Assembly: GCF_017875235.1 (NCBI RefSeq)
Contig: NZ_JAGGMI010000002.1
Location: forward strand, 601,655 to 665,654
Source of the DNA: Asticcacaulis solisilvae
GTDB taxonomy: Bacteria > Pseudomonadota > Alphaproteobacteria > Caulobacterales > Caulobacteraceae
Direction of reading: 5' to 3'
Length of the DNA stretch: 64,000 nucleotides
Under the pieces are notes generated by a model that searched no databases, was not told the DNA's origin, and saw nothing but the letters and a program-made list of their open reading frames with translations. Both the position numbers and the translations under genes were made by a program. Shown here piece by piece: positions 28,126-37,148 of the stretch. Numbering within the stretch: position 1 is the first letter of the stretch; every line of letters begins with the position of its first letter.

Positions 28126-29196
28126 TCAGTCGAGAAAGGCCAGCGCCTTGCGGAAAACGGTCGGCAGTTCGCGCCCCTTGGCAACCGGGATAAACTGCCA
28201 GTCATTGCGCTGCCTCAGCATTTCCGACGCCTCGGTATCGCCGATCCGGCGTAAAAGGACGGTCTGCATCAGGGCGAAATGCGTAAAGATGTGGTCAAAA
28301 CTGCCCTTGCGCGTGAAGGGCCCTGGCACGGGCGGTTGAGCCGGGACGGCGTCTTCGCGCCACGGACTATGCGGAAACCCAAGCATGCCGCCCAGCAGCC
28401 CCTTGTCGGCGCGGCGTTCGACCAGGACGGTGTCGCCATTGACGATCAGATAGAGGTCGCCCTGGCGCCGGGGCTTGGCCGCCTTGGCGCGCTTGACTGG
28501 AAACTGCGCCTGCCGCCCTTGCTGAAAAGCCAGACAGCCCTCGCGCAAGGGACAGAGCATGCATAGCGGCGCCTTCGGCCGGCAGATCGCCTGGGCCAGA
28601 TCCATCAGGGCCTGCGGCCAGTCGCCCGGCCGGTCGTCGGTCAGCCACTGCGCCGCGGCATCGCGGACCTGCGGGCGGCCTTCCGGTAAGGGCGTCTCGA
28701 TGACATAGAGCCGCGTCATTACCCGCTCGATATTGCCGTCGATGACATTGGCAGGCTGATCGAACGCGATCGCCGCCACGGCCGCTGCCGTATAGGGGCC
28801 AAAGCCCGGCAGCTTCAGCAACTCGGCTTCGGATGAGGGAAAGCGCCCGCCATGCTCGGACACCACGGCGCGGGCGCATTTGATCAGGTTGCGGGCGCGC
28901 GAATAGTAGCCAAGCCCGGCCCACTCCGCCATGACCTGCTCGTCCGGCGCGGCCGCGAGATCGGTGACCGTCGGCCACAAAGCGAGGAACCGCTCATAGT
29001 AGGGCGTGGCGTGCGGCGTCGTCGTCTGCTGCAACATGACCTCGGACAGCCAGACGCGGTACGGATCGCGCGCCCCGCGCCGCCACACCAGGTCGCGACG
29101 ATGCGCATCATACCAGTCGAGAAGTTGCGCGCGAAGGCGTAAAACCAGCGCCTTGTCCTTTTCCAAAACGGCTTCTTTCACTATACTCGCCGCCAT
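28126..29196 (-). CDS. mutY: A/G-specific adenine glycosylase MutY
   Basis: A DNA repair glycosylase removing adenine opposite 8-oxoguanine. The 356-residue protein has the catalytic Glu in SEVMLQQT (about 52), the helix-hairpin-helix LPGFGPYTAAAV with the following VIDGNIERV (Asp), the 4Fe-4S cluster cysteines spaced C-x6-C-x2-C-x5-C (ICRPKAPLCMLCPLREGC) and a C-terminal NUDIX-like domain that recognises 8-oxoG. The ATG at 29196 overlaps the divergent dciA ATG in a shared CATG; an in-frame GTG 15 bases inside is an alternative start. Confidence 0.95.
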   Translation of the reverse strand: MAASIVKEAVLEKDKALVLRLRAQLLDWYDAHRRDLVWRRGARDPYRVWLSEVMLQQTTTPHATPYYERFLALWPTVTDLAAAPDEQVMAEWAGLGYYSRARNLIKCARAVVSEHGGRFPSSEAELLKLPGFGPYTAAAVAAIAFDQPANVIDGNIERVMTRLYVIETPLPEGRPQVRDAAAQWLTDDRPGDWPQALMDLAQAICRPKAPLCMLCPLREGCLAFQQGRQAQFPVKRAKAAKPRRQGDLYLIVNGDTVLVERRADKGLLGGMLGFPHSPWREDAVPAQPPVPGPFTRKGSFDHIFTHFALMQTVLLRRIGDTEASEMLRQRNDWQFIPVAKGRELPTVFRKALAFLD

Positions 29197-29767
29197 GAAA
29201 CGGTCCCTGCCCACTGTCGAAGAAGCGGTGCGAATCCTGCGCACCACGCACACGCGCCGCGCCCCAAAGGCGCCGCCGAGCGTAAAGAAGCAGGTTCAGC
29301 CCCTGCTGAAAAGCCTCGAGGAAAAATTCGCCGCCCACGACGACGGTTCGACCAAGCTGCGCGTCCGCTGGCCTGAGATCGCCGGCGAACAGCTGGCGCG
29401 GATCTGCGAGCCGGTCAAGATCATCAAGGTCAAGTCGACCGCCGCCAACCCCAAGGCTGGCACGCTCGAAGTCCGTGTCTCGGGCGCGTTCGCGCCGCTT
29501 ATCCAGCACCAGGCGCCTACCCTGATCGACCGCGTCAACCTCTATCTGGGCGGCAAGGTTATCGAGCGGCTGAGAATCGTGCAGGGGCCGCTGACCGAGA
29601 CCAAACGTCCGGCGCCCAAACCCCGTCCGCGTCCGCTCAATGCCTCGGAGGAGGTACGGTTGCGCGACATGGTCGCCGATGTCGCCGACGACAGGCTGCG
29701 CAACGATCTCCTGAGACTGGGCCGCGCCATCCTTATGCGCAACGGACAGGGGTCCGGCCACAAATAA
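29195..29767 (+). CDS. dciA: DUF721/DciA family protein
   Basis: A 190-residue protein of the DUF721 family; DciA-type members help load the replicative helicase DnaB in bacteria lacking DnaC. Family features include WPEIAGEQLARICEP (about 59-73) and LEVRVSGAFAPLIQHQAP (about 91-108), with a basic Pro/Arg-rich region after residue 135. The location next to mutY and upstream of a dsbA-like gene and smc is typical of this group. Its function is assigned by family only. Confidence 0.82.
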   Translation: MKRSLPTVEEAVRILRTTHTRRAPKAPPSVKKQVQPLLKSLEEKFAAHDDGSTKLRVRWPEIAGEQLARICEPVKIIKVKSTAANPKAGTLEVRVSGAFAPLIQHQAPTLIDRVNLYLGGKVIERLRIVQGPLTETKRPAPKPRPRPLNASEEVRLRDMVADVADDRLRNDLLRLGRAILMRNGQGSGHK

Positions 29768-29838
29768 GGCAAAAACACAGTTGACAAACAGGGGAACCTC
29801 CTGTTCCCAAAAGCAATCAAACCGTCACGGGGAAACCG

Positions 29839-30507
29839 ATGCTCTCTTCCAATTATTCTGCGCGCACCCAGACTCTAAGAGCTTTGGCTATCGGCGCGGT
29901 GGCGGGCCTGAGCCTGCTGGCCGCGAGCTGCTCCAAGGGCGGCGGCTCGACCGACACCGTAACGTCGGACGACATGGTCCTGGGTAAGGCCGACGCGCCC
30001 GTGACCGTCGTGGAATACGCCTCGGTGGCCTGCCCGATCTGCGCCGTCGTCAACCAAAACGTCATGCCCGAGTTCAAGGCGAAATACGTCGAGACGGGTA
30101 AGGTAAAGCTGGTCTACCGCCCGATGCTGACCGGCAACCCCCAGGTCGCCGCCGCCGGCCACATGCTGGCCAAGTGCGTGTCCCAGGACAAGCAGTTCAA
30201 GGTGCTTGACGCCATCATGCGCGCCCAGCGCCGCATGGACGAAGGCGGGGCGCCCGAGCAGTACGTCAATGCCCGCCCTGTGCTGATCGAAATCGCCAAG
30301 TCGGCCGGCCTTAGCGAAGAGCAGTTCAACACCTGCATCACCGACAAGAAGTCGCTGGAGAAGCAGAACGAACTGAACGAAACCTATGGCAGCGGCCACG
30401 GCATCACAGGCACGCCGACCTTCTTCGTCAATGGTAAGAAGATGACCCTGGTCAAAGGCGATATCACCGATTTCGACGCCGCCATCCAACCGCTGCTGAA
30501 GAAGTAA
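29839..30507 (+). CDS. DsbA-family thiol:disulfide oxidoreductase lipoprotein, copy 1
   Basis: A 222-residue thioredoxin-fold protein with lipobox LAASC (Cys31), so it is probably membrane-anchored and faces the periplasm. The active site is CPIC (65-68) after VVEYASVA, and the cis-proline loop is TGTPTFFVNG. The dipeptide between the cysteines (PI) differs from the usual PH of DsbA and from copies 2 and 3, which suggests a different redox potential. It lies 71 bases after dciA and eight bases before copy 2. Confidence 0.9.
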   Translation: MLSSNYSARTQTLRALAIGAVAGLSLLAASCSKGGGSTDTVTSDDMVLGKADAPVTVVEYASVACPICAVVNQNVMPEFKAKYVETGKVKLVYRPMLTGNPQVAAAGHMLAKCVSQDKQFKVLDAIMRAQRRMDEGGAPEQYVNARPVLIEIAKSAGLSEEQFNTCITDKKSLEKQNELNETYGSGHGITGTPTFFVNGKKMTLVKGDITDFDAAIQPLLKK

Positions 30508-30515
30508 GAATCATC

Positions 30516-31151
30516 ATGAAAACCGCTCTGCGCGCCCTCATGCTCGGCGGCCTCGTCGCCGCCGCCCTCGCCTTCGCCGGCTGCTCCAAGGGCCCCTCCG
30601 CCGCCGCCATTGGCGAAGAAATGACGCTTGGCGAAGCCAAGGCGCCCGTGACCATTATCGAATACGCTTCGGTGACCTGCGCCCACTGCGCCGAGTTCCA
30701 CAAGGACGTCATGCCGCAACTGATGTCGAAATACGTGGCGACGGGTAAGGTCCGTATCGTCTATCGCGAATTCCTGACCCCGCCGCACGACGTGGCCGCC
30801 GCCGGCACCCTGACCGCACGCTGCGCCGGCAAGGATAAGTATTTCAAGGTGACGGACGCTATCATGCGCGCCCAGGCGGAAATGTTCGCCGGCGGATCGA
30901 CCGAGAACGCGCGCCCGGTGCTGCAACGCATCGCCAAGGATGTCGGGGGCCTGAACGCCGATCAGTTCGCCAAGTGCGTCACCGATCCGGAAAGCCTGGC
31001 CACGCTGCAGGCCAATGTCGAGAAGTTCCGCGAGCAGGACAAGATCACCGGCACGCCGACCTTCTTCATCAATGGCAAGCAGTTGCACCGCACCTCGGGC
31101 GACATCGGCGACTTCGACCGCGCGCTGGCGCCGCTCCTGGCCGGAAAGTAG
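30516..31151 (+). CDS. DsbA-family thiol:disulfide oxidoreductase lipoprotein, copy 2
   Basis: A 211-residue paralog with lipobox AFAGC (Cys23), active site CAHC (55-58) in the motif IIEYASVTC, and cis-proline loop TGTPTFFING. The closest neighbour in sequence is copy 1, and the overall layout is the same. Its start lies eight bases after the stop of copy 1, so the two are surely co-transcribed. Confidence 0.9.
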   Translation: MKTALRALMLGGLVAAALAFAGCSKGPSAAAIGEEMTLGEAKAPVTIIEYASVTCAHCAEFHKDVMPQLMSKYVATGKVRIVYREFLTPPHDVAAAGTLTARCAGKDKYFKVTDAIMRAQAEMFAGGSTENARPVLQRIAKDVGGLNADQFAKCVTDPESLATLQANVEKFREQDKITGTPTFFINGKQLHRTSGDIGDFDRALAPLLAGK

Positions 31152-31158
31152 GATCGAC

Positions 31159-31851
31159 GTGCGGGCACTGGTCGGCTGTCTGATAGTTATGGCCGCGCTG
31201 GCGGCGGGCGACGCCATGGCCGCCGCTCCCAAGAAGCCGACCGCCCCGGCGAAGGCGGTCAAGGCGCCCGCTATACCGGCACATGTTGTGCCGACCGAAC
31301 CCGGTCTGCTGCCTGATATGAGCCTCGGCAATCCCAAGGCGCCGGTCACGGTCATTGAATACGCCTCTGCCGCCTGCCCCCACTGCGCCCATTGGAACAA
31401 GGACATCTGGCCGGCTTTCCAGGCTAAGTACGTCGCGACCGGCAAGGTCCGCTATGTCTTCCGCGAGATCGTGACTTCGCCGGCGGAATACGCCCTGTCG
31501 GCTTTCCTGATTGGCCGCTGCGCTGTCGCGAAAAGCAAGACACCGGCCAATTCCGGTCCCTACTTCGCCGTGCTGGAAACCTTCTTCACCGGCCAGGAAG
31601 CCTATTTCAAAACGGGCGACCTCAGCCCGCTGACCCAGTCCGTCCAGAAGAAGACCGGCCTCAATCCGATGGCGCAGCTCGACTGCGTCACGGACGAAAA
31701 GCAGTTGGACGCCTTCTACAAGACGATGAACACACACGCCGAGCAGCACAAAATCCGCTCGACGCCGAGCTTCGTCGTGAACGGCAAGCTGATCGAAGGG
31801 CATGAGATGGCGGACCTTGACGCGGCCATCGCCGCTGCCGCAAAGAAATAA
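31159..31851 (+). CDS. DsbA-family thiol:disulfide oxidoreductase, copy 3
   Basis: A 230-residue paralog starting at a GTG, with AGGA just upstream. It has a signal-peptide-like N-terminus ending near GDAMAAA rather than a lipobox, then a Lys/Pro/Ala linker. The active site is CPHC (73-76), the classic DsbA pair, and the cis-proline loop is RSTPSFVVNG. It follows copy 2 after seven bases. Copies 1-3 thus form an operon with two lipoproteins and one soluble periplasmic form. Confidence 0.88.
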   Translation: MRALVGCLIVMAALAAGDAMAAAPKKPTAPAKAVKAPAIPAHVVPTEPGLLPDMSLGNPKAPVTVIEYASAACPHCAHWNKDIWPAFQAKYVATGKVRYVFREIVTSPAEYALSAFLIGRCAVAKSKTPANSGPYFAVLETFFTGQEAYFKTGDLSPLTQSVQKKTGLNPMAQLDCVTDEKQLDAFYKTMNTHAEQHKIRSTPSFVVNGKLIEGHEMADLDAAIAAAAKK

Positions 31852-32010
31852 TCCCCGAAAAAGCGAATTGCGCTTGGCAATTGTCTTGTCACGCGATTTG
31901 CGCTGATATAGGCGCGATAGAGATGATTCCTGCCGCTCATAATGGGCGCGCGGTCGCTTTTGCCGAATTCCGAAAGAATTCGGAACATCAATGCCTACAA
32001 AGGCCCGTCG

Positions 32011-35000
32011 TTGCAGTTCCAGAAGCTCAAGCTGTCAGGATTTAAGTCCTTCGTCGATGCGACCGAATTCCGCATCGATCCGGGCCTGACCGGCATTGTT
32101 GGGCCGAACGGCTGCGGCAAGTCGAACCTTCTGGAAGCCCTGCGCTGGGTCATGGGCGCCACCTCGGCCAAGGCGATGCGCGGCGCCGGCATGGACGACG
32201 TCATCTTCGCCGGATCGGACAAAAGACCGTCGCGCAACTGGGCCGAAGTCACCCTCACCATCGACAATGCCGAACGCCTGGCGCCCCAGCCCTTTACCGA
32301 CCAGCCGGTGCTGGACGTTGCCCGCCGCATCGATCGCGGCGCGGGCTCCAGCTATCGCATCAACGGCAAGGAGGTGCGCGCCCGAGATGTGCAGTTGCTG
32401 TTCGCCGATGCATCGACCGGCGCCAATTCGCCGGCGCTTGTCCGCCAAGGCCAGATTTCAGAATTGATTGGCGCGAAACCGCAGAACCGCCGCCGCGTCC
32501 TCGAAGAAGCCGCGGGCGTCTCGGGCCTGCACACACGCCGCCACGAAGCCGAACTGCGCCTGACCGCCGCCGAAGCCAATCTGGCGCGCCTGGAAGACAT
32601 CGCCCGCGAACTGGACACCGCCCTGTCGCGCCTGAAGCGCGAATCGCGCCAGGCCGAAAAGTACCGCAAGATCTCGGCCGAGATCCGCGCCCTGCAAAAA
32701 TCCATCCTGCACGCCAAGTGGCTTGAGGTCAGAAGCCTGCTGGAAGGCACGGTCAGCGAGATGCAGGCCCTGTCGCAGCGCGTCGAGGAAACCGCCAGGG
32801 CCGCCGCCGCCGCCCAGACCGAACAGATCAACGCCACCGACGCCGTGCCCCCCTTGCGCGAAGAAGAGGCCGTCGCCGCCACGGTCATGCACCGCCTCAA
32901 CATCGAAAAGGAACGGCTCGACCTTGAGGAAAAGCAGATCGCCACCGAGATCGAGCGGCTCAAGAGTGAACTCAGCCGGATCAAGGCCGACCAGCAGCGC
33001 GAACTCGACCTGTCGTCCGACGGATCGGTACAGATGGAGCGTTTGCAATCCCTGCTGGCGCGCGTCCGCCAGGAAATCGCCGACGCCCCGTCGCGTGAGC
33101 CCGAACTGAAGCAAGCCCTCGATGAAGCCGAGGAAAAGCGCGTCAATGCCGACAAGGCCATCGAAGTCCTGGCGGCGCAGCAGGCCGCGCTTCAGGAACG
33201 CCAAAGGCTCGAAGCCTCGCGGTTGCAGGAAGCCAAGTCGCGTTACGATCGCCTGAGCGCGCAGCTGACCCAGGCGATGAACGAACGCAAGGCGTTGGGT
33301 AACTTTGACTACGATGCGCTGGAACGCCTGCGCAATGACGCGGCCAACGCCCAGGCTGCCCTCGACGCCGCGCGCAAAGACGCCGAAGCGCTGGAAGGCG
33401 GCCGGGTCGAGCTCGTCAATGCCGAGGCCCAGGCGCGCAAATTGGCGCGCGAACTGGAAGACCAGCTGGGCCGTTTGACCGCCGAAGCGCGCGGCCTCAG
33501 CCAGATCCTGAGCGGCCCGCAAAAAACGACCGGCCAGCCGGTGCTCGACCAGGTCCGCCCTGACAAAGGCTTCGAACTGGCCCTGGCCGCAGCCTTGGGC
33601 GACGACCTCAACCTGACGCTTTCCAAGGCCGGAGCCTTGGACAAACTTGCCTTCTGGACCGAGGATTTCGAGAGTCGCGCGGCAAGGATGGACCTGTCGG
33701 GCCTGGGCGTTGAGCCATTGAGCCAGCATGTCCGCGCCCCGGATGCCCTTGCTTTACGCCTGTCGACCATCGGCGTCGTGGCACAAGGCGATGGCGATCG
33801 CCTGCAGGCCCAACTGCCTGTGGGGGCGCGCCTGGTCTCCAAGGAAGGCGACCTGTGGCGCTGGGACGGGCTGATCGTGCGCGCCAAGGCACCTAAACCC
33901 GCCGCCGTCCGGCTGGCCCAGCGCAACCGCCTGGAAGAGCTTGAAACCGAAATCGACGGGCTGAAACCGCGCCAGACCGCCGCCCAAAAGGCCCAGGTCG
34001 AGGCCGCCGACGCCCAGCGCAAGCACGAGGAGTCCTTACGCCAGGCGCGCCAGAAATTGCCCGACCTGGAACGCAATGCCCGCGCGCGCCAGCAGGGTCA
34101 CGACGACCGGCTGCGCGCCCAGACGCAATATGAAGCACGGCGCGAACATCTCGACGCCAGCCTGGCGCGCCTCGAATCCGACCACAAGGAAATCGAACAT
34201 CTCTACAAGGCCGCCATGGCCAGTCAGTCGCAATCTGGCCAGGCCGAGGCCATGAACGACATGCTGGTCCAGGCGCGCCGGCTGGCCGACACCCACCGGC
34301 AAGCCGTCATGGCGGCGCGCGCCCAGCTCGACCAGGAAGCCCGTGACCGCCAGGCGCGCGAAGGCCGCGAACGTAACCTGAGCCGCGAACTGGCCGACTG
34401 GACCCGCCGCACCGGCGATTCCGGTAACCGCCTGGCCGAACTGGAAAAGAGCGAGGCGAAAAGCCGCGAGGCCCTCAGTAAAGCACAGGCCGCGCCGGCC
34501 GAGTTCGGAACCCGCCGCATCGCCCTCGTCGACCAGATCGAGATCGCGCAAAAGCGCCTCAGCGAAGCGCGCGATCAGTTGAACGCCGCCGAAAGTGCCC
34601 GCAGAGACGCCGACATTAACGTGCGCGGCGCCGAAACGACCGCGGCCGCCGCCCGCGAAGAACGCGCCGGCACCGCGGCCCGCCTCGAAGCCATCCAGCA
34701 GCGCGCCGCCGAGATCGAGGCCATGATCCTCGACCAGACCGGTGGTACCCCCGACGACCTCGGCAAGCGCCTGAAGGAAGAGGCCATCGCCACCCCCGCA
34801 GACGCCTCGGGCGCGGAATCGCTGCTGTCGGGCCTGGAGAAGGAGCGCGATGCGCTCGGCGCCGTCAACCTGCGCGCCGAAGAGGAAGCGTCCGAGTACG
34901 AATCACGCCTCGACACCCTGTCCAAGGAACGCTCCGACCTGATTACCGCCATCGCCAAGCTGCGCGACGGCATCGATGAACTGAACGCCGAAGGCCGCGA

Positions 35001-35487
35001 ACGCCTGCTGGCGGCCTTCGAGATCATCCACGAGCACTTCAAGACCCTGTTCGTCACCCTGTTTGGCGGCGGCTCGGCCGAGCTTCGTCTGGTCGAATCG
35101 GAAGATCCACTCGAAGCCGGTCTCGAAATCTACGCCTGCCCGCCGGGCAAGCGCCTGTCGACCATGAGCCTGATGTCGGGTGGTGAACAGGCGCTGACGG
35201 CGACCGCGCTGATTTTCGGCGTCTTCCTGGCCAATCCGGCCCCGGTCTGCGTGCTGGACGAAGTCGATGCGCCACTGGATGACGCCAATGTCGACCGCTA
35301 TTGCCGCCTGCTGGCCGAGATGCGCAGCCGCACCAAGACGCGCTTCATCGCCATCACGCACAACCCCGTCACCATGTCGCGCATGGACCGCCTGTTCGGC
35401 GTGACAATGTCCGAACGCGGTGTGTCGCAACTGGTCAGCGTCGATCTGTCGCAGGCCGAAGCCCTGGTCGCAGAGAACGTGGCTTAA
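32011..35487 (+). CDS. smc: Chromosome segregation protein SMC
   Basis: The ATPase of the SMC-ScpAB complex that organises and segregates the chromosome. From the TTG at 32011 it has 1158 residues and starts MQFQKLKLSGFKSF, as in relatives; the ATG at 31942 would add 23 residues without family similarity. Walker A is GPNGCGKS (31-38). Two long coiled coils flank the hinge (about 500-640). The C-terminal head has the signature MSGGEQ (about 1055) and Walker B VCVLDEVDAPLDD (about 1079-1091). Confidence 0.96.
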   Translation: MQFQKLKLSGFKSFVDATEFRIDPGLTGIVGPNGCGKSNLLEALRWVMGATSAKAMRGAGMDDVIFAGSDKRPSRNWAEVTLTIDNAERLAPQPFTDQPVLDVARRIDRGAGSSYRINGKEVRARDVQLLFADASTGANSPALVRQGQISELIGAKPQNRRRVLEEAAGVSGLHTRRHEAELRLTAAEANLARLEDIARELDTALSRLKRESRQAEKYRKISAEIRALQKSILHAKWLEVRSLLEGTVSEMQALSQRVEETARAAAAAQTEQINATDAVPPLREEEAVAATVMHRLNIEKERLDLEEKQIATEIERLKSELSRIKADQQRELDLSSDGSVQMERLQSLLARVRQEIADAPSREPELKQALDEAEEKRVNADKAIEVLAAQQAALQERQRLEASRLQEAKSRYDRLSAQLTQAMNERKALGNFDYDALERLRNDAANAQAALDAARKDAEALEGGRVELVNAEAQARKLARELEDQLGRLTAEARGLSQILSGPQKTTGQPVLDQVRPDKGFELALAAALGDDLNLTLSKAGALDKLAFWTEDFESRAARMDLSGLGVEPLSQHVRAPDALALRLSTIGVVAQGDGDRLQAQLPVGARLVSKEGDLWRWDGLIVRAKAPKPAAVRLAQRNRLEELETEIDGLKPRQTAAQKAQVEAADAQRKHEESLRQARQKLPDLERNARARQQGHDDRLRAQTQYEARREHLDASLARLESDHKEIEHLYKAAMASQSQSGQAEAMNDMLVQARRLADTHRQAVMAARAQLDQEARDRQAREGRERNLSRELADWTRRTGDSGNRLAELEKSEAKSREALSKAQAAPAEFGTRRIALVDQIEIAQKRLSEARDQLNAAESARRDADINVRGAETTAAAAREERAGTAARLEAIQQRAAEIEAMILDQTGGTPDDLGKRLKEEAIATPADASGAESLLSGLEKERDALGAVNLRAEEEASEYESRLDTLSKERSDLITAIAKLRDGIDELNAEGRERLLAAFEIIHEHFKTLFVTLFGGGSAELRLVESEDPLEAGLEIYACPPGKRLSTMSLMSGGEQALTATALIFGVFLANPAPVCVLDEVDAPLDDANVDRYCRLLAEMRSRTKTRFIAITHNPVTMSRMDRLFGVTMSERGVSQLVSVDLSQAEALVAENVA

Positions 35488-35539
35488 GCGTTTTTCCTAT
35501 ATTTTTCCGTGAATTCCGCCGGAATCCCCACCTGTTGCC

Positions 35540-35577
35540 CGCCAATTGTGACAATTGGCGAGAATTGCGCCGCAATT
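35540..35577. repeat. Two adjacent small hairpins between smc and the atp operon
   Basis: CGCCAATTG/CAATTGGCG (35540-35560) is a perfect nine-base-pair stem with a three-base loop. The next, aattgc/gcaatt (35563-35577), shares the AATTG core. They lie just before a TTGACC element (35580-35585) that could be the -35 box of the atp promoter. No T-run follows, so they are not clear terminators. Confidence 0.5.
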
Positions 35578-35661
35578 GCTTGACCTTTCAGCCCCGCTTG
35601 AGTAGTTTCCGCGCCGTTCGAAGACGGGTAACATCTGTTATCCGCCTGTTAGGTGCTGAAC

Positions 35662-35958
35662 GTGACAGAAGAACCCCCCGATGGGTCGAAGACGGACGAT
35701 TTGGACGATCTCGACCGGCGCCTGAAGGCGATCGAAGCGCGCAGACGCAAGACGGTCGACACCAAGGCCGAAGTCGGCGCCAACAAGGGCTTTCAGGTCC
35801 TTGGCGAACTGCTGGGGGGCATTCTGGGAGGTTTGGGACTGGGTTGGCTTGCCGACACCTATATTTTTCACGCTCAGCCGTGGGGAATGATTGTCGGGAC
35901 CATTTTGGGCATGATCGCCGCGATGTACGCGATCATCAAGTCGAGCCAATCACGCTAA
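35662..35958 (+). CDS. atpI: F0F1 ATP synthase assembly protein AtpI
   Basis: A 98-residue membrane protein at the head of the F0 operon. A charged N-terminus (about 1-40) is followed by two membrane segments with LGELLGGILGGLGLGWLAD and WGMIVGTILGMIAAMYAI, typical of AtpI/AtpZ, which assists c-ring assembly. I chose the GTG at 35662 (MTEEPPDG); a GTG three codons upstream is also possible. A GC-rich hairpin with six T residues (about 35967-36010) separates it from atpB and may partly uncouple the two. Confidence 0.85.
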   Translation: MTEEPPDGSKTDDLDDLDRRLKAIEARRRKTVDTKAEVGANKGFQVLGELLGGILGGLGLGWLADTYIFHAQPWGMIVGTILGMIAAMYAIIKSSQSR

Positions 35959-36077
35959 AGTCGCGGTGTTCCGCGCCGGCGGCACCCTAAGGACACCGGC
36001 GGACTTTTTTAGCCGCATTTTGAATTACCCGCGTTCGCGCCTAGCGCCGGACCGCATCCAAGAGGTTTAAGAGGCTC

Positions 36078-36839
36078 ATGGCCGACCCAATGCACCAGTT
36101 CCAGATCCAGAAGGTCATCGACCTTCCGGCTGTGGAAGTCCTAGGACAAACGATCGATATGTCGATCACCAACTCGGTGCTGGCGATGCTGATCGCCGTC
36201 GGACTTACGCTCCTGTTCTTCGCCCTGACGACCGCCCGCGCCGAGATCGTGCCGGGCCGTGGCCAGGTCATGGCTGAAGGCCTGTTCAACACCATCGATG
36301 GCATGGTCGAATCGATTATCGGCCATGACGGCCGCAAATTCCTGCCCTACGTCCTGACGCTGTTCCTGTTCATCCTGGCCTGTAACCTGGTCGGCATGTT
36401 CACCTATTTCACGGCGACGTCGCAACTGGCCGTCACCATCACGCTGGCGGTCATGACGATCGGCCTGGTGATTATCGTCGGCCTGGTCAGCCACGGGCTC
36501 GGCTTCTTCAAGCTGTTCCTGCCGTCGGGCGTGCCCTGGTACCTGGTGCCGCTGATCATTCCGATCGAAATCATCTCCTTCTTCGTGCGCCCCATCACCC
36601 TGGCCCTGCGTCTGTTCGGCAACATGGTCGGCGGTCACATCGTGCTCAAGGTTTTCGCCGGCTTCGTCATCTCGCTGGCAGCGCTCGGCATGGGCGGCGT
36701 CTTGGGCGCCATCATCCCGGTGACGGCGATCGTCGCCCTCACCACCCTCGAATTCCTGGTCGCATATCTGCAAGCCTTCGTGTTTGCGGTTCTGGCCTGC
36801 GTCTATCTCGGTGACGTGGTCAATATCGGCCACCACTAA
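36078..36839 (+). CDS. atpB: ATP synthase F0 subunit a
   Basis: The proton-channel subunit of F0, 253 residues, with five to six membrane helices. The essential arginine is in RPITLALRLFGNMVGGH (about residues 171-187), followed by the last helices ending in YLGDVVNIGHH. AGAGG lies upstream of the ATG. F0 genes are set apart from the F1 operon, as is usual in alphaproteobacteria. Confidence 0.97.
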   Translation: MADPMHQFQIQKVIDLPAVEVLGQTIDMSITNSVLAMLIAVGLTLLFFALTTARAEIVPGRGQVMAEGLFNTIDGMVESIIGHDGRKFLPYVLTLFLFILACNLVGMFTYFTATSQLAVTITLAVMTIGLVIIVGLVSHGLGFFKLFLPSGVPWYLVPLIIPIEIISFFVRPITLALRLFGNMVGGHIVLKVFAGFVISLAALGMGGVLGAIIPVTAIVALTTLEFLVAYLQAFVFAVLACVYLGDVVNIGHH

Positions 36840-36871
36840 CCTTCATCCTTTTTGACTAACGGAGTTTTTCC

Positions 36872-37123
36872 ATGGCTTTGGACCTTCAATCCGCTCAGGC
36901 GATCGCTAGCGGCCTGCAATTCATCGGCGCTGGTATCGCGACCTTCGGCATGATCGGCGCCGGTATCGGCCTCGGCATCCTGTTCGGTAACTTCTTCAAC
37001 GGCGCCCTGCGTAACCCGTCGGCCGCCAAGGAACAGCAAACCAACCTGTTCATCGGCATGGCGCTGACCGAAGCGCTCGGCATCTTCGCGTTCGTCGTCG
37101 CCCTGCTGATCCTCTTCGGTTGA
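36872..37123 (+). CDS. atpE: ATP synthase F0 subunit c
   Basis: An 83-residue two-helix proteolipid of the rotor ring. The first helix has the Gly-rich [16 protein letters not shown] stretch and the polar loop [10 protein letters not shown]. The proton-binding carboxylate is Glu67 in [10 protein letters not shown], surrounded by residues expected for a proton- rather than sodium-coupled ring. It lies 32 bases after atpB. Confidence 0.98.
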   Translation: MALDLQSAQAIASGLQFIGAGIATFGMIGAGIGLGILFGNFFNGALRNPSAAKEQQTNLFIGMALTEALGIFAFVVALLILFG

Positions 37124-37148
37124 GCCGATAAAGGCTCAGGGACACGAC

